From Galactobacter caseinivorans (lineage in GTDB: Bacteria; Actinomycetota; Actinomycetes; Actinomycetales; Micrococcaceae), in assembly GCF_003640665.1 (NCBI RefSeq), contig NZ_QQXL01000001.1, forward strand, positions 496,001-560,000: a DNA stretch of 64,000 nt. Reading direction: 5' to 3'. The notes beneath the pieces are model-generated. The model was not told the origin of the DNA and made no database searches. It was given only the letters and a program-made list of their open reading frames with translations. Shown here in pieces: positions 18,995-27,505 of this stretch (position 1 is its first letter; every line of letters begins with the position of its first letter). The position numbers and the translations under genes are program-made.

Positions 18995-19216
18995 CTAGTC
19001 CTCGTCGTCAAAGGACGGCTTGGCGTTCAGTGCGTCAGACTCATCCAGCCACTCCGAAGCCATGGGGCGCAACTTGGCCTCCACGTCGCGGGCGTGATGT
19101 GCGCAGAACAGCAGCTGGCCGCCGTTGGACGCGAGAGTGGCGCGTACATACGCCTGTGCTCCACAGCGGTCGCAGCGATCCACAGTGCTCAGTTGGCGGG
19201 TTGCGGTGGCGTTCAT
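18995..19216 (-). CDS. DUF7455 small zinc-ribbon-like protein
   Basis: This 73-residue protein has CDRCGAQAYVRATL near residues 14-27 and LLFCAHHA near residues 36-43, a likely four-ligand zinc site. An acidic C-terminal tail (FDDED) follows. The family is a conserved actinobacterial protein of unknown function that is usually found next to the second GyrB-type gene, as here. The ATG at 19216 has an AGGAGG Shine-Dalgarno, which decides the start against the longer open frame. Confidence 0.88.
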   Translation of the reverse strand: MNATATRQLSTVDRCDRCGAQAYVRATLASNGGQLLFCAHHARDVEAKLRPMASEWLDESDALNAKPSFDDED

Positions 19217-19470
19217 TCCGGCCTCCTCGTGTCGGTGATTACGGAACATATAACCATGTGGTCTGCACTTTCCTGCCCGGGCGCGGGAGTATTTCACTGG
19301 GGGCGTACGCCGGGGCCGGCGAGCGGGGCGAAGCGGGCCCACATCACAGCGCGCCTGGGGCAAAGCGTCAGACGGTGCGACTACCGTTGTTCTGTTGAGC
19401 CTTGATCAACACATCTTCACTGCCATGAGCTAAGTGCGCCCCGATGCCGGGGCGGGAAGGGGCTGCACGC

Positions 19471-21576
19471 GTGGCCACCCGGTCGGATTACGACGCCCGC
19501 CATCTCTCTGTTCTTGAGGGCTTGGAAGCGGTGCGCAAGCGCCCCGGCATGTACATCGGTTCCACCGATTCCCGGGGCCTCATGCACTGCGTCTGGGAGA
19601 TCATCGACAACTCCGTTGACGAGGCACTTGGCGGCTTTGGAGCGCACATCACTGTGGTGTTGCACGCGGACGGGTCCGTCGAGGTGCAAGATGACGGCCG
19701 CGGCATCCCCGTGGATATCGAGCCAAAGACGGGGCTCTCCGGCGTGGAGGTCGTCTTCACCAAGCTGCACGCGGGCGGCAAGTTTGGCGGTGGCTCCTAC
19801 TCCGCCTCCGGTGGCCTGCACGGCGTGGGCGCCTCCGTGGTGAACGCTCTCTCCGCCAGGTTGGACGTGGAGGTTGACCGCGGCGGCAAGACCTACCGCA
19901 TGCAGTTCCGTCACGGCGAGCCGGGGCGTTTTACGGACACTGGCCGGCCCAGCCCGGACGCACCCTTCGCTCCCTTCACCGAGGCCCATGAGCTGGACGT
20001 GGTGGGCAAGGCCAAGCGCGGCGTCACGGGCACGCGCATCCGCTACTGGGCGGATCGGCAGATCTTCACTCCGGACGCCAGCTTTGACCTGGAGGCGCTG
20101 CTGCGCCGCGGCCGTCAGACGGCCTTCCTGGTCCCCGGGTTGCGCATTACTTTGCGCGATGCCCGCCGTTTGGTGGGGCCCGACGGCGAGCGGCTGGGTG
20201 AGAGCGAAGAGGTGCTGCAGTACGACGGCGGCATCTCCGAGTTTGTGGAGTTCTTGGCCCCGGACAGCAAGGTCTCCGATGTGTGGCGGATGCACGGCAC
20301 AGGGACCTTCCACGAGACGGTGCCTGTGCTTGACTCCCGCGGACACTCGCGCGTGACCGAGGTGGAACGCACGTGTGAGGTGGACCTTGCCCTGCGCTGG
20401 GGGACCGGCTACGACACCACCATGCGCACGTTCGTCAACATCATCGCCACGCCCAAGGGCGGCACCCACCAGTCCGGCTTTGAGGCTGGGCTGCTCAAGA
20501 GTGTCAGGGATGCCATCCGCGTCAATGCGCGCAAGCTGAAGGCGGGCGAGGACAAGCCTGAGAAGGACGACATCATGGCGGGCATGACCGCCGTGCTGAC
20601 GGTGCGCCTGGCTGAGCCGCAGTTTGAGGGCCAGACCAAGGAGATTCTTGGCACCCCGGCCGTGCGCGCCATCGTGTCCAAGGTGGTGGCAACGGAGATT
20701 GCCGCCAAGCTCAACTCGACCGCTCGGACGGAGAAGGCGCAGGCCGCCCTCATTCTCGAGAAGGTTGTCAGCGAGATGAAGACGCGCATCTCCGCGCGCA
20801 AACACAAGGAGACGCAGCGTCGCAAGACCGCCCTTGAGTCAAGCACCCTGCCAGCCAAGCTGGCGGATTGCCGCACCAAGGACGTCGCCAAGTCGGAGCT
20901 GTTCATCGTGGAGGGCGACTCTGCCCTTGGCACGGCCCGCCTGGCCCGCTCCTCGGAGTTCCAGGCCCTGCTGCCCATCCGCGGCAAGATCCTGAACGTC
21001 CAAAAGGCCTCCGTCTCCGACATGCTCTCCAACGCGGAGTGCGCGGCCATCATCCAGGTGATCGGCGCCGGCTCCGGGCGCAGCTTTGACCTGGCCAGCG
21101 CGCGCTATCAGAAGGTGGTGCTCATGACGGACGCGGACGTGGACGGCGCCCACATTCGCACGCTGCTGCTCACCCTGTTTTTCCGGTACATGCGCCCCAT
21201 GGTGGAGGACGGGCGCGTTTATGCGGCCGTGCCGCCGTTGCACCGGGTGGAGGTGGTGCGCCGTGGCAAGGCCAATGAGATGGTCTACACCTACTCCGAG
21301 GCGGAGCTGCACCGCGTCCTGGCCGCGCTGGAGGAGCAGGGCTTGCACTATAAGGAGCCCATCCAGCGCTACAAGGGCCTGGGAGAGATGGACGCGGATC
21401 AGCTGGCAGAGACCACCATGGACCCGCGCCATCGCACCCTGCGCCGGATCATGATGGAAGAGGCCGGCTCCGCTGACTGCGTCTTTGAGCTCCTCATGGG
21501 CTCTGACGTGGCCCCGCGCAAGGACTTTCTCATGTCCTCCGCGCACCGCCTTGATCCGGAACAGATCGACGCATAA
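19471..21576 (+). CDS. parE: Type IIA topoisomerase subunit B, ParE type (second GyrB-like)
   Basis: This 701-residue ATPase subunit of a DNA topoisomerase works with the ParC-type subunit encoded about 12 kb away. The GHKL ATPase domain shows EIIDNSVDEA and GGLHGVGASVVNALS near residues 40-125. The transducer domain follows, then TOPRIM with EGDSALG near residue 480 and the metal-binding DADVDGAHI near 553, and the C-terminal QRYKGLGEMD. The GTG at 19471 is chosen, with AAGGGG upstream; an ATG at 19444 in the same frame is possible. Annotators usually call these genes parE or gyrB2; the main gyrB should lie near the replication origin. Confidence 0.93.
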   Translation: MATRSDYDARHLSVLEGLEAVRKRPGMYIGSTDSRGLMHCVWEIIDNSVDEALGGFGAHITVVLHADGSVEVQDDGRGIPVDIEPKTGLSGVEVVFTKLHAGGKFGGGSYSASGGLHGVGASVVNALSARLDVEVDRGGKTYRMQFRHGEPGRFTDTGRPSPDAPFAPFTEAHELDVVGKAKRGVTGTRIRYWADRQIFTPDASFDLEALLRRGRQTAFLVPGLRITLRDARRLVGPDGERLGESEEVLQYDGGISEFVEFLAPDSKVSDVWRMHGTGTFHETVPVLDSRGHSRVTEVERTCEVDLALRWGTGYDTTMRTFVNIIATPKGGTHQSGFEAGLLKSVRDAIRVNARKLKAGEDKPEKDDIMAGMTAVLTVRLAEPQFEGQTKEILGTPAVRAIVSKVVATEIAAKLNSTARTEKAQAALILEKVVSEMKTRISARKHKETQRRKTALESSTLPAKLADCRTKDVAKSELFIVEGDSALGTARLARSSEFQALLPIRGKILNVQKASVSDMLSNAECAAIIQVIGAGSGRSFDLASARYQKVVLMTDADVDGAHIRTLLLTLFFRYMRPMVEDGRVYAAVPPLHRVEVVRRGKANEMVYTYSEAELHRVLAALEEQGLHYKEPIQRYKGLGEMDADQLAETTMDPRHRTLRRIMMEEAGSADCVFELLMGSDVAPRKDFLMSSAHRLDPEQIDA

Positions 21577-21613
21577 GCGGGCCGGCAGGGGCCTGACTCT
21601 TGGACGCTAAGTT

Positions 21614-21628
21614 ACGCTCGCGTAGCGT
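21614..21628. promoter_or_regulatory. Inverted repeat overlapping the promoter of the UvrA-like gene
   Basis: ACGCT and AGCGT flank 5 bp and overlap the -10-like TAGCGT at 21623-21628, which ends 7 nt before the ATG at 21636. This placement is typical of a repressor operator, but no cognate regulator can be named. Confidence 0.45.
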
Positions 21629-21635
21629 TGAGCCC

Positions 21636-24164
21636 ATGCCAGCACGAGTGCTCCCCACCCAGATCGAGGTGCGTGGAGCGCGGGTCAACAACCTGCGCTC
21701 CGTCGACGTTGATCTGCCCCTGAACTCCTACGTCGCCATGACGGGAGTGAGCGGATCCGGCAAGTCCTCCCTGGCCTTGGGGGTGCTCTACGCGGAGGGC
21801 TCTCGGCGCTACCTAGACGGGCTCTCCAGCTATCAGCGCCGCCGCATTTCGCAGGCGGCCGCCCCGGACGTGGACTCCGTGGAGTTTGTGCCCGCCGCCC
21901 TGGCCCTGCGCCAGCGCCCGTCCGCTCCGGGACCGCGCTCCACCGTCGCCACATTGTCTGAGGTGGGGGCAGCGCTGCGGCTGAGCATGAGCCGGCTGGG
22001 GACCCACCTGTGCCCTAACGGGCACGGCGTGGCCGCGACCCCACAGGCGTGGGTGGCAGAGTCGCTGAGGTGCCCCGAGGACGGGCTGAGTTTTCACCTG
22101 CCCTCCGCGGAGAGCTTTTCCTCCGCCTCCGTGGGCGCCTGCCCGCGTTGCGAGGGCCTGGGAGTGGTCTCCGAAGTGGATCCGGCCACCCTCATCACGG
22201 ATCCGAGCCTGAGTATTGACGAGGGTGCCGTGGCACCGTGGCGACTCACCGGCCGCATGCACATGCCCTCCGTGGTGCGGGAGCTGGGGGTCCCCACGGA
22301 CGTGCCCTTTCGGGACCTGAGCCCGCAACAGCAGCACCTGGTCCTTGACGGGCCCGTGACCAAGCAGCACGTGGTCATCACCAGCAAGAACGGCCGCGCC
22401 TTTGAGATGGACGCGGTGTACGAGTCCGCCACGCAGTCGGTCCTGAGCCTTGGCGGTTCCGTCCGCTCCAGCGGGGAGCGCCACGGCGCCGATCGCTTCC
22501 TGCGCTTCAGCCGCTGCCCTGACTGCGAGGGCTCGGGCCTGGGCCCCGTGGCCCGCTCATCGACGCTCCTGGGGCATTCGTTGCCCCAGCTGCTTGCCCT
22601 GTCGCTGTCAGCGTTTCCGGAGCTGACGCGCAAGCTGCGCGATGGCGTTGACTCGCAGGCCCCGGACGACGCTCCGGCGGTGCGCCAGCGCCCAGCACTA
22701 CTGCTGGCAGCAGAGCTGCTACGCGCCGTCGAGCCGTTATTGGAGCTGGGGCTCGGCTACCTTCAAGCGGGTCGCCGCGGAGAGACGCTGTCCACGGGGG
22801 AGCGCCAACGCATGGAGCTCGCGGCCACCGCCATGCGCCGCACCACGGGCATGCTGTACGTGCTAGATGAGCCCACGGTGGGACTGCACCCAGCGGCCGT
22901 GGCGGGCCTGGTGACGGTCATGAACCGCATCGTGGAGACCGGGAACTCGTTGGTGGTCGTGGATCACGACGTGGACGTGCTACGCGGGGCAGACTGGCTG
23001 GTGGAACTGGGCCCCGGGGCGGGCCAACACGGCGGCACCATCACCGCTCAGGGCACGCCGCAGGAACTGGCCGCGGACTCACGCTCCGTGACTGGCCCCT
23101 ACCTCAGCGGCGCCGCGGATCCCAGAGTCCGCCCGGCCAAGGACCCGGGGCAGGAGTGGCTTCAGCTGCGGGTAGGGAGGTACCTGTCCCTGCAGGACGT
23201 TGAGCTGCGGCTGCCGCAGCGCGCCCTCAGCGTCATCACCGGCGTCTCCGGCGCCGGAAAGTCAGCCCTCATCGTTGATTCGCTGGTGCCGGCGGTGCGC
23301 GCGCAGCTTGGCGAGGGGGCCACTCCGGAGTGGGTGGACTCCCTGGACATCACGGGCCTGCGGCGCATGGTGGTGGCAGATTCCACGCCGATCGGAGCCA
23401 ATGCCAGGTCAACGCCGGCCACGTACAGCGGGATCTTTGACACGATCCGCCAGCGCTTTGCCCGCACGGACAGCGCCCGCTCGGCGGGGCACACCGCCTC
23501 TTACTACTCCTACAACTCCAAGTCAGGCGGGCGCTGCCCCACCTGCGAAGGGCTTGGCCAGCTCTCCCTTGACCTGCAGTATCTGCCGGACCTGACCATG
23601 GTGTGCTCGTCCTGTCACGGAGGCAGGTACGCGCCAGAGGCGCTCACGGCCACCGTGGACGGGCTGGACATTGCCGCGTACCTGAGTCAAAGCGTGGACC
23701 AGGCCGCCGAGCGGTGGGGAGGATCCGGCGCTGGTCTGAAGGTGCTGCGCTCCCTGCAGGACGTGGGGCTGGGATACCTGACGCTCGGCGAGCCCACCCC
23801 CGCCCTTTCCGGCGGGGAGGCCCAGCGCCTGCGCCTCGCGGCGGAGCTTGGGCGCGCCCAGGCGGGTGGGTTGTTCGTGTTCGACGAACCAACCATTGGC
23901 CTGCACCCGCAGGATGTACGCGTGCTCGTGGAACTGATGCGACGGCTGGTAGATGCCGGCGGAACGGTGGTGGTGATTGAGCACGATCTTGACCTGATCG
24001 CCAACGCGGACTGGTTGGTGGACGTGGGCCCGGGCGGCGGAGCGGAGGGTGGCCGGATCGTGGCCCAGGGGAGCGTCTCGCAGTTCCTGCGCGGGGATGC
24101 CGGGACGGAAGGGGCGGTGATCACCCCGTGGCTGCGCAGGCACCTGGGGGAGTCTGCGTCTTAG
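21636..24164 (+). CDS. UvrA-like ABC ATPase (UvrA2/DrrC type)
   Basis: This 842-residue protein has the two ATPase modules of UvrA in one chain: Walker A GVSGSGKSS near residue 40 and a second GVSGAGKSA near residue 545. ABC signatures read LSTGERQRM and LSGGEAQRL, and zinc-type cysteine pairs are visible (CPRCEGLG, CPDCEGSG, CPTCEGLG, CSSCHGGRY). It is about 100 residues shorter than the repair enzyme UvrA, mainly in the region that binds UvrB, which fits the UvrA2/DrrC class linked to resistance to DNA-binding drugs. It is thus probably not the housekeeping uvrA. Its stop overlaps the convergent M56 gene stop. Confidence 0.85.
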   Translation: MPARVLPTQIEVRGARVNNLRSVDVDLPLNSYVAMTGVSGSGKSSLALGVLYAEGSRRYLDGLSSYQRRRISQAAAPDVDSVEFVPAALALRQRPSAPGPRSTVATLSEVGAALRLSMSRLGTHLCPNGHGVAATPQAWVAESLRCPEDGLSFHLPSAESFSSASVGACPRCEGLGVVSEVDPATLITDPSLSIDEGAVAPWRLTGRMHMPSVVRELGVPTDVPFRDLSPQQQHLVLDGPVTKQHVVITSKNGRAFEMDAVYESATQSVLSLGGSVRSSGERHGADRFLRFSRCPDCEGSGLGPVARSSTLLGHSLPQLLALSLSAFPELTRKLRDGVDSQAPDDAPAVRQRPALLLAAELLRAVEPLLELGLGYLQAGRRGETLSTGERQRMELAATAMRRTTGMLYVLDEPTVGLHPAAVAGLVTVMNRIVETGNSLVVVDHDVDVLRGADWLVELGPGAGQHGGTITAQGTPQELAADSRSVTGPYLSGAADPRVRPAKDPGQEWLQLRVGRYLSLQDVELRLPQRALSVITGVSGAGKSALIVDSLVPAVRAQLGEGATPEWVDSLDITGLRRMVVADSTPIGANARSTPATYSGIFDTIRQRFARTDSARSAGHTASYYSYNSKSGGRCPTCEGLGQLSLDLQYLPDLTMVCSSCHGGRYAPEALTATVDGLDIAAYLSQSVDQAAERWGGSGAGLKVLRSLQDVGLGYLTLGEPTPALSGGEAQRLRLAAELGRAQAGGLFVFDEPTIGLHPQDVRVLVELMRRLVDAGGTVVVIEHDLDLIANADWLVDVGPGGGAEGGRIVAQGSVSQFLRGDAGTEGAVITPWLRRHLGESAS

Positions 24165-25177
24165 ATGCCCCAGCTGGTGGCCACGAGGCACACGGTGGGG
24201 ATCACCACGAGCAGGGCACCGACGCTCATGGTCAGCCGCGCCGCGCCGGTGGAGAGCGGTGCAGGCGGGTTGAGTAGGCGGTGCAACCGCCCGGATGTCA
24301 GGGATTCGCTGGGGCTGCCGTGCCCGCGAGGGGACGCGGGGGTGGGGCCGCTCGCGGCCGCCGCGTTGCTCCCGCCAGCGCCACGACCGGGTTCCCCCGT
24401 CAGGGAGGCCGCCTGCCCGGCGGTAGCGACCACCGCGAGGGCCCCGAGCAGGTCTGAGCGTTCGGCGGTACGCAAGGCCGCGTCGTCGGCCAGTTCCTCG
24501 ATCAACTCACCCACCGCCTGCAGGGCCATGCGCGTGGTGGGCAACCATGGCAGCGCGTCGTGCCACGAGGTAAAGGCCAGCAGCAAGAGGTCGTGGCGCT
24601 GATCCAGGTGCGCGGACTCGTGGGCAAGGACCGCGCGCAACTCGCGCTCCGTCAGCGACTCGAGCAGCCCGGAGGAGAGCACGGTGAGGCTGCCGGCGCC
24701 CGGGAGGCAGTAGGCCAGGGGAGTGGCGTGCTCAATGACCACGGTGCCGGGCGTGGCCGCGCCAGGCTTGGGCGTGCCGGAGGTGGACAGGAAACGCAGC
24801 ATCTCGCGGTGGCGTTGGCGCATGCGGCCAAGGCGCCAGGCGCTGCGGATCAGTGTCAGCGTCAGGTGGCCAAAGAGCATGGCCGCCAGGGAGAGCGCAA
24901 AGACGTGGATCAGGTCCACGTGGGGCAGGTCCTGGCCGTTGATGATCGCGTGGGCCAGCGTGACTATGGCCGGCAGTAGCCCGGACTCCAACGGCGCCAG
25001 GCCCCAACACAGGAACGCGCCAATCATGGACAGCCCACCGGCCAGGGCGATGCCCTGCCAGAGCACCATGGCGGCGGCGGGGGAGCGCGCGGGCCAGGCG
25101 GCACGGGCCAGCATGACCGGAACCGGCCAGGCAAGCAGGACCGCCAGGGCGGCCAGTAGGTAAGAGGCGAGGAGCAC
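24161..25177 (-). CDS. M56-family membrane metallopeptidase (BlaR1/MecR1-like)
   Basis: This 338-residue membrane protein has hydrophobic helices at the N terminus and around residues 40-115, a cytoplasmic zinc-protease motif HESAH near residue 186, a conserved EELADDAA segment downstream, and a final hydrophobic helix. M56 proteases next to BlaI-type repressors commonly cleave or inactivate the repressor after a signal; this one lacks the C-terminal penicillin-sensor domain of BlaR1, so the signal is unknown. It starts with GTG 12 bp after blaI, forming a two-gene operon. Its stop codon overlaps that of the convergent UvrA-like gene. Confidence 0.88.
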   Translation of the reverse strand: MLLASYLLAALAVLLAWPVPVMLARAAWPARSPAAAMVLWQGIALAGGLSMIGAFLCWGLAPLESGLLPAIVTLAHAIINGQDLPHVDLIHVFALSLAAMLFGHLTLTLIRSAWRLGRMRQRHREMLRFLSTSGTPKPGAATPGTVVIEHATPLAYCLPGAGSLTVLSSGLLESLTERELRAVLAHESAHLDQRHDLLLLAFTSWHDALPWLPTTRMALQAVGELIEELADDAALRTAERSDLLGALAVVATAGQAASLTGEPGRGAGGSNAAAASGPTPASPRGHGSPSESLTSGRLHRLLNPPAPLSTGAARLTMSVGALLVVIPTVCLVATSWGI

Positions 25178-25189
25178 GCGCGGGCCGGA

Positions 25190-25585
25190 CTAGGCGCGGG
25201 CGGTGAACCCGGACGCGTCCTCGTCGGTGGCGCGGGCGGCCAGGACGCGGCGCAGCGCGTCCGCATCGCCGGCGGAGATGGCTCCGGCAAAGCGCACCAG
25301 CACGGCCTCGCGATCAGCGGCGGTGCCGAGGGCGTCCTCCATGAGGGAGGCGGTGTGTTCCGCGCGGGTGGCCGTGGGGCGGTAGAGGTGCGGGCGGGTG
25401 TGGCGCTCGCGGTCCACCAGGCCCTTCTTCTCCAGCCGGGCCAGGACGGTGAGGACGGTGGTGACGGCGAGTTCCTTGCTGTCATCATCGGCAAGGAAAT
25501 CACGGACGGCGTTGGCCGTCAGCGCCTCGCTGTGGTCCCAAAGCAGATCCATCACGGACCGCTCCAGCTCACCCAGTGCTGCCAT
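25190..25585 (-). CDS. blaI: BlaI/MecI/CopY-family transcriptional repressor
   Basis: This 131-residue dimeric winged-helix repressor shows the family core LGELERSVMDLLWDHSE, the recognition region LAVTTVLTVLARLEKKGLV and the wing ERHTRPHLYRP, followed by a dimerisation helix. The ATG at 25585 is chosen; the upstream open frame has no support. Such repressors bind TAC(A)-type palindromes, and three TTCTAC-N5-GTAGAA palindromes lie 132-198 bp upstream, between this gene and cydA. It is therefore expected to repress itself and the cytochrome bd operon (inference), with the M56 protease as the derepressing partner. Confidence 0.9.
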   Translation of the reverse strand: MAALGELERSVMDLLWDHSEALTANAVRDFLADDDSKELAVTTVLTVLARLEKKGLVDRERHTRPHLYRPTATRAEHTASLMEDALGTAADREAVLVRFAGAISAGDADALRRVLAARATDEDASGFTARA

Positions 25586-25716
25586 CCCCGTCTCAGTCCT
25601 TTCCAAACGGCGCCGCCGGCGCCTTGCTGCGCGGGTGCCGCGCTCTCCACAAAAGTTGTGGTGGAGGCCCACCCATGGGCCTCATGCATACCAGTGTAGG
25701 CGCAGAAGGCCGGAGT

Positions 25717-25733
25717 TTCTACATGGTGTAGAA
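25717..25733. promoter_or_regulatory. BlaI-type operator O1
   Basis: TTCTACATGGTGTAGAA has perfect 6-bp arms TTCTAC and GTAGAA around 5 bp. Its centre (25725) lies exactly 25 bp from that of O2. Confidence 0.8.
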
Positions 25734-25740
25734 CGGCACA

Positions 25741-25759
25741 CTTCTACGAATTGTAGAAG
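25741..25759. promoter_or_regulatory. BlaI-type operator O2
   Basis: CTTCTACGAATTGTAGAAG has perfect 7-bp arms around 5 bp, centred at 25750. Its right arm contains TTGTAG, a candidate cydA -35. Confidence 0.8.
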
Positions 25760-25779
25760 TCGCCATTTCTACGTATCGT
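25751..25779 (+). promoter_or_regulatory. Candidate cydA promoter inside the operators
   Basis: TTGTAG (25751-25756), a 17-bp spacer and TATCGT (25774-25779) form a plausible -35/-10 pair lying between and within O2 and O3, so a bound repressor would block it. The implied leader is about 68 nt. Confidence 0.45.
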
Positions 25780-25783
25780 AGAA
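25767..25783. promoter_or_regulatory. BlaI-type operator O3
   Basis: TTCTACGTATCGTAGAA has perfect 6-bp arms around 5 bp, centred at 25775, again 25 bp from O2. Confidence 0.8.
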
Positions 25784-25853
25784 GTGTCTTGAGGGTCGGG
25801 CTTCACGCACGAGGAACGGCCCCAGCGCATCACTGGCACAAAGGACGATGATC

Positions 25854-27476
25854 ATGGACCCACTCGAGATTGCCCGCTGGCAGTTTGGCATTACCACCGT
25901 GTACCACTTCCTCATGGTGCCCCTCACGATTGGGCTTGGCCTGGTCGTCGCGACGCTGCAGAGTTGCTGGCTCAAGACCAAGAATCCGGCCTACCTCAGG
26001 CTCACCAAGTTCTGGGGCAAGCTCTTCCTGATCAACTTCGTGATGGGCGTGGCCACCGGCATTGTCCAGGAGTTCCAGTTCGGCATGGCCTGGAGTGAGT
26101 ACTCCCGCTTTGTGGGAGATGTCTTCGGGGCACCGCTGGCCATGGAGGCCCTGCTGGCGTTCTTTGTGGAGTCCACCTTCCTTGGCCTCTGGATCTTCGG
26201 GTGGGACAGGCTGCCCAAGCTGGCCCACCTTGCCACCATCTGGATGGCCACGCTGGCCTCCATCGTCTCCGCCTACTTCATCCTGGTCGCCAACTCCTGG
26301 ATGCAGCACCCAGTCGGTGTGGAGATGATCCAGGGGCGGCCCGTCATGACGGACGCCTGGGCGGTCTTTACCAACAACACCGCCATGATCACCTTTGTTC
26401 ACACCATCTTTGGCGCCCTAGCCGTGGCCGGCGGATTCCTGTTTGGGATTGCCTGGTTCCACCTCTACCGGCGCCGCCGCGATGGCATCGACACCGTGAA
26501 CGCCGCCAAGCGCGTGGTGCCGGGCGCCCAGGCCGGGCGCGGGGCTGGCCGGGATAAGACGGACTACCTGGTCTGGTGGAAGTCGCTGCGCTTTGGCGGC
26601 TGGCTGGCCCTGGTGGCGTTCCTTGGTGTGGCCTTCTCCGGCCACGCTCAGGCGCAGCTGATGATCCAGCAGCAGCCGCTGAAGATGGCATCCGCGGAGG
26701 CGGCCTGTCACGACGGGACCGCGTTCAGCGTCTTCTCCTTCGGCAACCTGGGCGGGGACAAGGTCACCTGCGAGAACGTCACGACCGTCCTTGAGCTGCC
26801 CGGCCTGCTCTCCTTCCTTGCGCACGATAACTTCACCACCCCGGTGGCTGGCGTGAACACCCTGATCCCGCAGTATCAGGAGCAGTACGGCACCCACCTG
26901 CCGGACAAGGAGATCTACGGCGACCGGGCTGGGCAGGAGATTGACTACCAGCCCGTCATGGGCGTGACCTACTGGGGCTTCCGGCTCATGATCACCTTCG
27001 GTGGCCTGGGTGCCCTGGCCGCGGCGGTTGGCCTCTGGGTCACCCGCAAGGGCACGGTGCCCAACAGCAAGTGGCTCTCCCGCCTGGCCGTGCTCAGCAT
27101 CCTGGCACCCTTTGGCGCCAACGTGGCCGGCTGGATCTTCACGGAAATGGGCCGCCAGCCCTTTGTGGTGGCACCCAACCCGGACCCCAGCGGCGTGGAC
27201 GGGGTGTTCATGTATACAGCCGCGGCCGTCAGTCCAGGCGTCACCGCGGGGGAGATGATCTTCTCCCTGGTCACCCTGACCTCCGTGTACGCGGTGCTTG
27301 CCGTGATTGAAGTGCGCTACTTGGTGCGCTACATCCGGGCAGGGGTTCCCGGTGCCATGCCTGAGCTGGATCCGCACGACGGTGACGACGGCGACGACGG
27401 CCACGACTCCGATGGCAAGGGCGACAAGGGCGGCAAGGATTCCGGGCGCGACGACGTGCTCGCTTTCGCCTACTGA
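25854..27476 (+). CDS. cydA: Cytochrome bd ubiquinol/menaquinol oxidase subunit I
   Basis: CydA holds the three haems and the quinol site of the high-affinity terminal oxidase in the cytoplasmic membrane. The 540-residue protein keeps the haem-ligand histidine in VYHFLMVPLTIG near residue 20, a second in FVHTIFGALAV near 185, and GWIFTEMGRQPF near residue 430 with the GRxP quinol-loop motif. A hydrophilic Asp/Gly/Lys-rich tail of about 40 residues ends the protein. The ATG at 25854 is preferred over 25848 because AAGGA lies 8 nt upstream. It is the first gene of cydA-cydB-cydDC and sits downstream of three BlaI-type operators. Confidence 0.97.
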   Translation: MDPLEIARWQFGITTVYHFLMVPLTIGLGLVVATLQSCWLKTKNPAYLRLTKFWGKLFLINFVMGVATGIVQEFQFGMAWSEYSRFVGDVFGAPLAMEALLAFFVESTFLGLWIFGWDRLPKLAHLATIWMATLASIVSAYFILVANSWMQHPVGVEMIQGRPVMTDAWAVFTNNTAMITFVHTIFGALAVAGGFLFGIAWFHLYRRRRDGIDTVNAAKRVVPGAQAGRGAGRDKTDYLVWWKSLRFGGWLALVAFLGVAFSGHAQAQLMIQQQPLKMASAEAACHDGTAFSVFSFGNLGGDKVTCENVTTVLELPGLLSFLAHDNFTTPVAGVNTLIPQYQEQYGTHLPDKEIYGDRAGQEIDYQPVMGVTYWGFRLMITFGGLGALAAAVGLWVTRKGTVPNSKWLSRLAVLSILAPFGANVAGWIFTEMGRQPFVVAPNPDPSGVDGVFMYTAAAVSPGVTAGEMIFSLVTLTSVYAVLAVIEVRYLVRYIRAGVPGAMPELDPHDGDDGDDGHDSDGKGDKGGKDSGRDDVLAFAY

Positions 27477-27505
27477 TCCGCCCCAGAGATTGAAAGGCAA
27501 CAACG

